Source: Iodobacter arcticus
GTDB lineage: Bacteria; Pseudomonadota; Gammaproteobacteria; Burkholderiales; Chitinibacteraceae
Direction: 5' to 3'
DNA: 64,000 nucleotides
NCBI RefSeq assembly: GCF_042664895.1
Contig: NZ_JBHTBQ010000035.1
Location: 1-64,000, forward strand
A program made the position numbers and the translations under genes. Under the pieces are notes generated by a model, which saw only the letters and a list, made by a program, of their open reading frames with translations, did no database searches and had not been told where the DNA came from. Positions within the stretch are counted from its first letter, which is position 1. Each line of letters starts with the position of its first letter. Of the stretch, positions 22,945-30,162 are shown one piece after another.

Positions 22945-24306
22945 TCAATCTTGATTTACATCCCAATACCAAATCGTTGCGCCATAACTAGAGCCGGGGA
23001 AATTTGGCATTAGCTCGCCTTGTTTAAACAGCGCACGACTGTTTTGTTTGGCAGGGGTGTACCAATAGCCTGTTTCTGGGCATGGGCTATTCGCTGGGCA
23101 GCGGCCACTTTGTAGTGAGTCGTCTACTGAAGCCGTTAATAAAGGTTGGCGAATTTCCGGGCTAGGCCAATCGCTGTTTTCATCAAATCGCCTCATCCAG
23201 CGTAAGCTGCTTTCGTAATCAAAGCGTGGATTAGGATCGTCATCCCACGGATCTAAAGTCAGTAATTGCAATTCATCGCAGCGAATGGGCTTGATTAATT
23301 CGTTGGCTTTGATTAAAAGATCGGGCAGGCCTTGCGCTACCGGATATAAATCTAATTCACCTAAACGTATCCAAAGTGCATTTTCTGCATTTGGATTATG
23401 AGGCCCTACAGGGTAAGGTAACGCCGTAATTTGTATGCGTGGATCATTTAAAAATTCACGCACTNNNNNNNNNNNNNNNNNNNNNNNNNNNNNNNNNNNN
23501 NNNNNNNNNNNNNNNNNNNNNNNNNNNNNNNNNNNNNNNNNNNNNNNNNNNNNNNNNNNNNNNNNNNNNNNNNNNNNNNNNNNNNNNNGGCGTAGGCCCG
23601 CACCAAGATCATTAGGCATAACAAAGTCATGCCTGTCACTATTGCTATGAAACCCCATTGCATCAGGATGATCAATATCCATGCCATAAAAATAATCGGC
23701 ACAAATTCGCTCTAATACATCGGCTTCATAAGCACCCATTAAATTAAAGCCTCCATTGCCCACTTCAAAACCACTGTAGCAATGCTCGGGTTGCAACACA
23801 TTCAGGCAGTGCTCTACAAACGCGTACCAACGCTCTTTATTTTGATTAAACCACTTACGGCGGAAAGTAAGTTTTAGGGTACTGTAACTGCTATAGCCTT
23901 CATCAACCACCCCACTAATGGCCCAGCGTGGGCTGACCATAGGGCCACTTGCATCGGTTGCTCGCATAAAATGCACCCGCCCACGGCCTTGGCTGCGGAT
24001 TGCCGCAGGCCGCCAATCGTCAGGCAGGCGTTTATCCCCTGCTTTTAACCAGACTTGGGTCAGTGATTTCCATATTTTTTGCCAAGGTTCATCGATTAAC
24101 AAACTGAATTCATCAAACAAAGCATGCATTTTTTCAGCCACTTGCATATATTCATTGGGCTGGTTGTAAACGTAAAACGTGATATAGGAGCAGATGCCTA
24201 ATTCCCGATCATCTTCTCCAATCACAAAAAGAGAATCATCGGCCATCGTTTCTTCTATAAATTCCTGAATTTCATCCGCTTGTAAAAAAAGCTCTGTAGT
24301 GCTCAT
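22945..24306 (-). CDS. DUF3396-type T6SS immunity protein, copy 2 (contains assembly gap)
   Basis: About 433 aa if the gap is corrected; 453 codons as written, including 42 unknown. It is nearly identical to the gene at 24619-25920 across most of its length (YITFYVYNQPNEYMQVAEKM, CYSGFEVGNGGFNLM, WMRRFDENSDWPSPEIRQPL). It differs in residues ~4-40 and ~220-233 (HSNSDRHDFVMPND here). DUF3396 proteins are commonly annotated as type VI immunity proteins. An AAGGAAA ribosome site lies before the ATG. The gene is last in the vgrG operon, behind a MITE-like insertion. The central 124 N make its exact sequence unknown. The changed patches suggest protection against a different effector variant. Confidence 0.85.
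   Translation of the reverse strand: MSTTELFLQADEIQEFIEETMADDSLFVIGEDDRELGICSYITFYVYNQPNEYMQVAEKMHALFDEFSLLIDEPWQKIWKSLTQVWLKAGDKRLPDDWRPAAIRSQGRGRVHFMRATDASGPMVSPRWAISGVVDEGYSSYSTLKLTFRRKWFNQNKERWYAFVEHCLNVLQPEHCYSGFEVGNGGFNLMGAYEADVLERICADYFYGMDIDHPDAMGFHSNSDRHDFVMPNDLGAGLRXXXXXXXXXXXXXXXXXXXXXXXXXXXXXXXXXXXXXXXXXXVREFLNDPRIQITALPYPVGPHNPNAENALWIRLGELDLYPVAQGLPDLLIKANELIKPIRCDELQLLTLDPWDDDPNPRFDYESSLRWMRRFDENSDWPSPEIRQPLLTASVDDSLQSGRCPANSPCPETGYWYTPAKQNSRALFKQGELMPNFPGSSYGATIWYWDVNQD
23465..23588. other. Assembly gap (124 N)
   Basis: The run of N lies inside the second DUF3396 gene, exactly where the paralogue encodes 22 residues (TPTWSFLLSPLWRSRLGKTE then AE). If the copies are collinear, the true gap is about 64 bp and the N run is about 60 bp too long. 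The cause is probably read ambiguity between the two near-identical copies. Confidence 0.9.
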
Positions 24307-24317
24307 TACAATTTCCT

Positions 24318-24490
24318 TCCTGATTATGCCTCTTGCTCAATGGACTCTGTGTAGATGGATTTCTTGAGTGCTAGGCTTAGTTTTTGAATTTGTAGGGAGG
24401 GTAAAATCCGCGAGCAATGCTGAATAAATACGCGGGTTTCACCCGCCCTACGATATTTATAATGAGATTGAGCAAGAGGCATAATCAGGA
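24318..24490. mobile_element. MITE-like element between the two immunity genes, 173 bp
   Basis: It has perfect 23-bp terminal inverted repeats (24318-24340 and 24468-24490, outer ends TCCTGATTATGCC and GGCATAATCAGGA) and 6-bp flanking direct repeats TTTCCT (24312-24317 and 24491-24496). A family-A palindrome (24391-24452) sits inside. It has no ORF. The rest of the 312-bp gap is AT-rich with nothing recognised. The element separates the downstream immunity gene from its operon, but the duplicated TTTCCT preserves that gene's AGGAAA ribosome site. Confidence 0.78.
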
Positions 24491-24618
24491 TTTCCTTTAT
24501 TTCGCTGCTGCTAATCGATTCATCATTTAAAATTTAAATATGAGCATCCTTGCACTATGCGCATAGCCTTTCTGCGCAGGGTCAGTTAATTTAGAATATT
24601 TTATGAATAGCAAATAAA

Positions 24619-25920
24619 TTAATCCTGATTCCCATCCCAATACCAAATCGTTGCGCCATAACTAGAGCCGGGGAAATTTGGCATTAGCTCTCCTTGTTTA
24701 AACAGCGCACGACTGTTTTGTTTGGCAGGGGTATACCAATAGCCTGTTTCTAGGCATGGGCTATTCGCCGGGCAGCGGCCACTTTGTAGTGAGTTGTCTA
24801 CTGAAGCCGTTAATAAAGGTTGGCGAATTTCTGGGCTAGGCCAATCGCTGTTTTCATCAAATCGCCTCATCCAGCGTAAGCTGCTTTCGTAATCAAAGCG
24901 TGGATTAGGATCGTCATCCCACGGATCTAAAGTTAGTAATTGCAATTCATCGCAGCGAATGGGCTTGATCAATTCATTGGCTTTGATTAAAAGATCGGGC
25001 AGACCTTGCGCTACCGGATATAAATCTAATTCACCTAGACGTATCCAAAGTGCATTTTCTGCATTTGGATTATGAGGCCCTACAGGGTAAGGTAACGCCG
25101 TAATTTGTATGCGTGGATCATTTAAAAATTCACGCACTTCAGCTTCTGTTTTACCTAAGCGGCTGCGCCATAAAGGGGAAAGTAAAAAGCTCCAGGTGGG
25201 GGTGCGCAGACCAGCCCCCAAACGCAGATGTGATACATAACCATTTTCATTGCCATGATATTGAAACCCCATTGCATCAGGGTGATCAATGTCCATACCA
25301 TAAAAGTAATCAGCACAGATTCGCTCTAATACATCGGCTTCATAAGCGCCCATTAAATTAAAGCCCCCATTGCCTACTTCAAAACCGCTATAGCAATGCT
25401 CAGGCTGTAGCACATTCAGGCAGTGCTCCACAAACGCATACCAACGCTCTTTATTCTGATTAAACCACTTATGCCGGAAAGTAAGTTTTAGTGTGCTGTA
25501 ACAACGGTAGCCTTCATCAACAACCCCACTAATGCCCCAACGTGGGCTAACCATGGGGCCACTTGCATCGGTTGCCCGCATAAAATGAACCCGTCCACGC
25601 GCTTGGCTGCGGATTGCAGCGGGCCGCCAATCGTCAGGCAGGCGTTTATCCCCTGCTTTTAACCAGACTTGGGTAATGTCCTTCCATTTTTTTTGCCAAG
25701 GTTCATCGATTAACAGGCTAAATTCATCAAACAGCGCATGCATTTTTTCAGCCACTTGCATATATTCATTGGGCTGGTTGTAAACGTAAAACGTGATATA
25801 GGGGCAAATGCCAAGATCCCGGTCATCCTCGCCAAATGTGGTTAATAAATCATTTTCAAGGGTGGCCGTTATAAACCAGTCAATATCATCCTGATCCATT
25901 AATAATTCAGCAGTGCTCAT
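24619..25920 (-). CDS. DUF3396-type T6SS immunity protein, copy 1 (complete)
   Basis: A 433-aa soluble protein without a signal peptide. N-terminal MSTAELLMDQDDIDWFI, then the body shared with its paralogue: YITFYVYNQPNEYMQV, RATDASGPMVSPRW, HCYSGFEVGNGGFNLMGAY and ITALPYPVGPHNPNAENALW. It ends ATIWYWDGNQD. DUF3396 members are widely labelled type VI immunity proteins and often follow effector genes. This copy starts 12 bp after the nuclease-like gene, with an AGGAAA site, so it is the likely cognate immunity protein. The unknown is which effector each copy neutralises. Confidence 0.87.
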   Translation of the reverse strand: MSTAELLMDQDDIDWFITATLENDLLTTFGEDDRDLGICPYITFYVYNQPNEYMQVAEKMHALFDEFSLLIDEPWQKKWKDITQVWLKAGDKRLPDDWRPAAIRSQARGRVHFMRATDASGPMVSPRWGISGVVDEGYRCYSTLKLTFRHKWFNQNKERWYAFVEHCLNVLQPEHCYSGFEVGNGGFNLMGAYEADVLERICADYFYGMDIDHPDAMGFQYHGNENGYVSHLRLGAGLRTPTWSFLLSPLWRSRLGKTEAEVREFLNDPRIQITALPYPVGPHNPNAENALWIRLGELDLYPVAQGLPDLLIKANELIKPIRCDELQLLTLDPWDDDPNPRFDYESSLRWMRRFDENSDWPSPEIRQPLLTASVDNSLQSGRCPANSPCLETGYWYTPAKQNSRALFKQGELMPNFPGSSYGATIWYWDGNQD

Positions 25921-25932
25921 GTTATTTTCCTG

Positions 25933-26976
25933 TTAGTGGCCTGATCGGCGGCCAGTTCTTGGGCTTTGTTTTTTAGGTTGATCACTCTGATCTTTAGGAT
26001 CCTTTTTATCTTTTGAGTCATCTTTCACCGCAACATCTTCTGGATAGCGGAATAAAGACAAACGCCCACCGCTATTCACATTTTTTTTATCGAACTTAAT
26101 CGGGTGGCTGGCATTTTTTATTTCTGCAGCTTTATCCAGAAGATTTCGATAGTTCTTAAACTGTTCTTCATCAATCGTATCATTTTGAAACTTAATCTCC
26201 ACAATCGCAAAGATATTGCTTTTATCGCAACGTTTCTTACGATATTCAGTAATCACCAGATCAGCACTGATGCTCCCCCTGCGGTAAGGCATAGGGTAAA
26301 ACGGATTGATGTCGCCATCTCGGCGTAGACGAGTAGGGCTAACTCCTGAAAGGGGATGGTCTGCATAGGCAGGCGCAGGGCCAAAGCAAACTTCACACTT
26401 TAAGGGGCTGCTCCATGCTAAAACCTCATCAATAAATTCAAACATTAAATTGCTGGCGAGTTGTTTTAGGCGCACAACAATAAAGCTTTCTAAATCGACG
26501 CCTACCAGCTCTTCAGCACTCAGTGCTAAGAGTTTTTCAAAAGCGACTCGTTTTGCTTTGGGTAAGTCTTTTAACTCAACGCCTTTTTTCTTGCGTAATT
26601 GCAACACAGGAATTTTATCCGCCTGCGTGCAAACCATACTGATAACTTGTCGAAAAGGAATCTTTTGCTGAATAGCAGCATTGATTACGGGGCTACCTGC
26701 TGCCCGCCCTTTTGCCTGTTTGGTATTTTGTCCTTGAGGGTCTGCATTGGCAGCCGTCAATAAAATGGCAACCTCTTCTTTTTCTGATATTTTTTTATCT
26801 ATCTCATTCTTTAGCGTTTCTATCTGCTTTTTTAATTCTTCTTTTGCCTGGTCGATTCCTTTATTGTAATTTTTTAATCCATCGTAAAATTCATCAATCA
26901 AATCATACACTTCATAAGCGGTGATTGCGGCTGAAACAATTTCTATTATTCCTAAAATAACTAATGGAATGGCCAT
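25933..26976 (-). CDS. VRR-NUC-like nuclease effector of the T6SS
   Basis: A 347-aa protein. An N-terminal hydrophobic helix (MAIPLVILGIIEIVSAAITA) and a Lys/Glu coiled coil (about 40-70) come first. The C-terminal region carries a PD-(D/E)XK-type core as in VRR-NUC domains: D239 in RRGSISADLVI, E260 and K262 in AIVEIKF, and Q272/Y276 in EEQFKNY. Such nucleases cut DNA and are known T6SS effectors (TseV group). The basic tail (KKQSPRTGRRSGH) is probably disordered. It starts 1 bp after the vgrG stop and precedes two DUF3396 genes, the classic carrier-effector-immunity order. The nuclease call rests on motif pattern only; a search against VRR-NUC would settle it. Confidence 0.75.
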   Translation of the reverse strand: MAIPLVILGIIEIVSAAITAYEVYDLIDEFYDGLKNYNKGIDQAKEELKKQIETLKNEIDKKISEKEEVAILLTAANADPQGQNTKQAKGRAAGSPVINAAIQQKIPFRQVISMVCTQADKIPVLQLRKKKGVELKDLPKAKRVAFEKLLALSAEELVGVDLESFIVVRLKQLASNLMFEFIDEVLAWSSPLKCEVCFGPAPAYADHPLSGVSPTRLRRDGDINPFYPMPYRRGSISADLVITEYRKKRCDKSNIFAIVEIKFQNDTIDEEQFKNYRNLLDKAAEIKNASHPIKFDKKNVNSGGRLSLFRYPEDVAVKDDSKDKKDPKDQSDQPKKQSPRTGRRSGH

Positions 26977-26977
26977 G

Positions 26978-29848
26978 TTATTTTACATCCTTAGATTTTG
27001 CTATATTTACAGCGCTGTCTAGTTTTCTTTCCCATTTTTCTGTAATCCTTTCGCTTTCACGCATCACTGATTTAAATACTTTGATAGGCTTAGCTTCATC
27101 TGTGTTTGTAAATTGCGTGCGGCCGCTGGCATCGGTTAGGCCTGAATCTAATAACTCACCATCAGCCCCACGAACTTCATAGTTGTAATCCTCAAATGGT
27201 CTATTGTCCGTTTTAAAAAGCTGATATTTAGCCGTATAAGGGCCTTTTGCCGGAGTATACGCAGGCATAACAGGCAAAGAATGATCGAATCTTGTTGGCC
27301 CACCCCAATCATGGCTGCCGCCCTTAATGCTCACTTTCCCCGGTGCATGTAGTTCGATCTTGCCGTCTTTGATGCGGATATAAGCGCCACCAGCGGTGAG
27401 CAGGATTTCTTGCTTGGCGTTGAAGAGGCCCTTGCCTTTGATCGCCGTGAACTTGGCGTTTTTATCGGCGGTGATTTCGATGTCGTCGCTTTGGGCCTGC
27501 ATTTGCAGCTGGCCTTTGGCGGCAATCAGTTTCATGGTGATTTTGTCTTTAATGCCGCCGGTAAACAGGCTGATGTGTTGGCCGACGTTGTGTATCCAGC
27601 GGCGGCCGGTGCTTTGGTTGCTGTCTCTTTGGGCGACTTGGTCTAGGTTTGTGCCTGCGCTGAGGGTCTGGCTTTGCGGGGTGGTGATGGCTACACCGTC
27701 GGTCGCGTGCAGCAGGATGATTTTTTGTTGGCCTGCCTGCTCTTTGGATTTGGTTTTGCTGTCTTTATCTGTATTGCTGCCTGCTTCAAAGCTTTTGCTG
27801 GCGTGTACGTGATGGTAAAGGTGGCCGTGGCTGGCTTTGTCCCCAGCGCTGTTGTCGGGTTTGATGGTTTGATCGTCATCGCCGGTTTCGATGGTGTCGG
27901 CTAGTTGTTTAGTCGCGTATTCACCGAGGTTTTTGGCAGTGTCTAAGGCGGATTCAAGCTGGCTTTGTGCGGGGCTGCGGTCGAGTTGCTTGCCGCTCGC
28001 ACCACCTTTGGCTTCGGTGCTGATGAGTAAGCCGCTGGCACGAATGGCACCTTGTTTGTCGGTGCGTAATTCAAAGCCTTCGCCGCGTGGCTCACCTTTT
28101 CCGTCGGTGCGCGGGTGAATCAGATAGCCCAAATTAAGCTGAGTTTTACCGTGTTCGCTCGATAATTTGGTACGGACTTCGCCTTTTGTATCGTCAAACA
28201 ACAGCTCGCCGTATTGGCCGCCTTCATGCTCTTTGGTTTTGATGCCGGAGAGCGTTTTATTGGCAGGCAAAGCGCCTGCGCCGCTGAATGTTGGCACAGG
28301 GTGGCTACCGTTGTGGACTACGGCGGTGACGATGGGGCGGTCGATATCGCCTTCGATAAAGTCGACCAAAACTTCTTGGCCGATACGCGGAATAAACTGG
28401 TGGCCAAAGCCTGCACCGGCGGATGGCATGGAAACGCGAACCCAGCAGGAGGATTTATCGTCGAGGTTTGCGCCAAACTCGGGGTGCTCGGCGGCACGTT
28501 GCCAATGTAGCTGAATTTTTATCCGGCCAAGCTCATCCGTATGCACCTCTGCACCGGCGGGGCCAACTACCGTGGCGGTTTGCACGCCTAGGCTAGTGGG
28601 CTTGGTAAATTCTTGTTCGCCTAGATGGCTAAGCACAGGCTGGCCGCGTCTTTGGACGGTGAAGTCGGTCTTATAAGGTGGATTATCGGCAGAAGCTGCG
28701 GCTGCAAGTAAGCTCGGCGCAACGAGGCCAAGCTGCTGAGTCAGATCGGCTGGAAAATTATTGTTGGCGGTGAACTTCAGCTCAGTGATGGCGAATTCTC
28801 GCTGCTCAGCCGAATCAAAATCATGGGCTGGGTGATCTTCTAAGCGAAACCATTGCCCCGCTTGCAAGCTGCGTAAAGTACCAGAACCAGAAAATGATTT
28901 CTTTTGCCCATCTAAAGCATCTTGGCGAAGCTTGGCATCGTGATTCAGTTGGTCTAAATCGCTGGCGTAGTAATGCGCTTGTGGGTCGTAATATTCCAAG
29001 CTTGACTGAATTTGCTGCCCGCCATGGCCTTGATCAATGGCGCTATCACTTAAGCCGTGGCTGGTAAGCGTGGCTTTGTAGTCAAAGCTGGCTAGGAAAA
29101 CAGAGCTGCTGCCGATTTGCCGCTGACTATTCCATTGGGTAAGAGAATCACTTTCTTCTGTTGCTGACGAACGGTGAAAGCGAGCGATGGGGTCCGAAGC
29201 TTCGGGGATGGAGAAGACATCATCAAAGACCACCAGCTGCACTTGTGGGGAATCGCCCGCCAAATGTTCAAAACGCCATGATAGGCCACACTCTTTCATT
29301 AAACGGCACAGAAAGGCGTAATCGTCTTCGCGGTATTGCAGGCAATAAGAGCGCGGCGGATATTCGCCCGATAGCTTGAAATCCAGCGTTTGCACAGCGG
29401 CAAAGACGGGATTTTTGGCCTGATGCTCGGCCAGCACCTGTTTCACAATATCGACGATGGATAAATCTTGGAAGATCCGCGAAGTACGGCGATATCTGAG
29501 TAGCGCAAACGGCGGTTCCACCGTCAGCGTGTATTTAGCGAAGCCCCCATCGGCCCCCAATAATTGCGCCTTAGAAATCACCCCACAGCGCTCAATCGCA
29601 TCGCCATTGGCGTCTGCTATCGCTAAAACCACCGGCAGCCCAAGCAGGGATTTAAGTTCTAAATCGCCATTGGGGGACAGGCAGTCAATCTGATAGCGAA
29701 AAACGCGACTAATCCCTTCGCTGCCCGTTACGCGCTGAGGCAATAACTGCTCGCCCCACGCCGCCCCGTCGCCAAGTTGCAGGCTGATAAGGCGTTGATC
29801 CTGATTAAAGGCCGCGGCAAAGGAGACAAGGAGCTGATCTGGACGCAT
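26978..29848 (-). CDS. vgrG: VgrG spike protein with C-terminal TTR-like extension
   Basis: A 956-aa protein. It has the N-terminal gp27/gp5-like VgrG body (GISRVFRYQIDCLSPNGDLE; CLQYREDDYAFLCRLMKECG; the OB-fold region with GRIKIQLHWQR and GAGFGHQFIPRIGQEVLVDF). A DUF2345 beta-helix follows (about 715-860, including GRRWIHNVGQHISLFTGG and LLTAGGAYIRIKDGKIELHA). The last ~90 residues (from about YTPAKGPYTAKYQL) form a small beta domain with NYEVRGADGELLDSGLTDAS, like the transthyretin-like domains that dock effectors. It forms the T6SS spike and probably delivers the nuclease encoded next. No other T6SS core gene is in the window. Confidence 0.95.
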   Translation of the reverse strand: MRPDQLLVSFAAAFNQDQRLISLQLGDGAAWGEQLLPQRVTGSEGISRVFRYQIDCLSPNGDLELKSLLGLPVVLAIADANGDAIERCGVISKAQLLGADGGFAKYTLTVEPPFALLRYRRTSRIFQDLSIVDIVKQVLAEHQAKNPVFAAVQTLDFKLSGEYPPRSYCLQYREDDYAFLCRLMKECGLSWRFEHLAGDSPQVQLVVFDDVFSIPEASDPIARFHRSSATEESDSLTQWNSQRQIGSSSVFLASFDYKATLTSHGLSDSAIDQGHGGQQIQSSLEYYDPQAHYYASDLDQLNHDAKLRQDALDGQKKSFSGSGTLRSLQAGQWFRLEDHPAHDFDSAEQREFAITELKFTANNNFPADLTQQLGLVAPSLLAAAASADNPPYKTDFTVQRRGQPVLSHLGEQEFTKPTSLGVQTATVVGPAGAEVHTDELGRIKIQLHWQRAAEHPEFGANLDDKSSCWVRVSMPSAGAGFGHQFIPRIGQEVLVDFIEGDIDRPIVTAVVHNGSHPVPTFSGAGALPANKTLSGIKTKEHEGGQYGELLFDDTKGEVRTKLSSEHGKTQLNLGYLIHPRTDGKGEPRGEGFELRTDKQGAIRASGLLISTEAKGGASGKQLDRSPAQSQLESALDTAKNLGEYATKQLADTIETGDDDQTIKPDNSAGDKASHGHLYHHVHASKSFEAGSNTDKDSKTKSKEQAGQQKIILLHATDGVAITTPQSQTLSAGTNLDQVAQRDSNQSTGRRWIHNVGQHISLFTGGIKDKITMKLIAAKGQLQMQAQSDDIEITADKNAKFTAIKGKGLFNAKQEILLTAGGAYIRIKDGKIELHAPGKVSIKGGSHDWGGPTRFDHSLPVMPAYTPAKGPYTAKYQLFKTDNRPFEDYNYEVRGADGELLDSGLTDASGRTQFTNTDEAKPIKVFKSVMRESERITEKWERKLDSAVNIAKSKDVK

Positions 29849-30162
29849 AGGATCTTTCGCGCTAAATAGTCAAACCCACAGCCTACCTACCCCCTTATTT
29901 ATTGTCAAAATAGTTACAAACCCTTGGCAATAACACCAATAAAACATACGAACCGAGTAAGCATAAATACCTACCATAAGCCTTTCTCTAATTTGCAGTG
30001 GAAATACCATAGCAAATAGCTTACAAAACTTAAGAACGCTTTCTTCTTATTCGATGAGAGGCTTAATTAAAAATTTACTTTTCTCCGTGAAACGCCCTGC
30101 TCTCTGTGACCTCCGTGTTTTAAGATTTGAGTTTTACTACATAACATCAGCTATTTAGCAGG
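29849..30162. other. Intergenic region between vgrG and the hybrid kinase
   Basis: 314 bp, AT-rich. A family-B half repeat (CTCCGTG...CTCTGTGACCTCCGTG, about 30084-30122) lies near the kinase 3' end. The vgrG promoter should lie in the left part, but I see no convincing -35/-10 pair. No gene. Confidence 0.6.
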
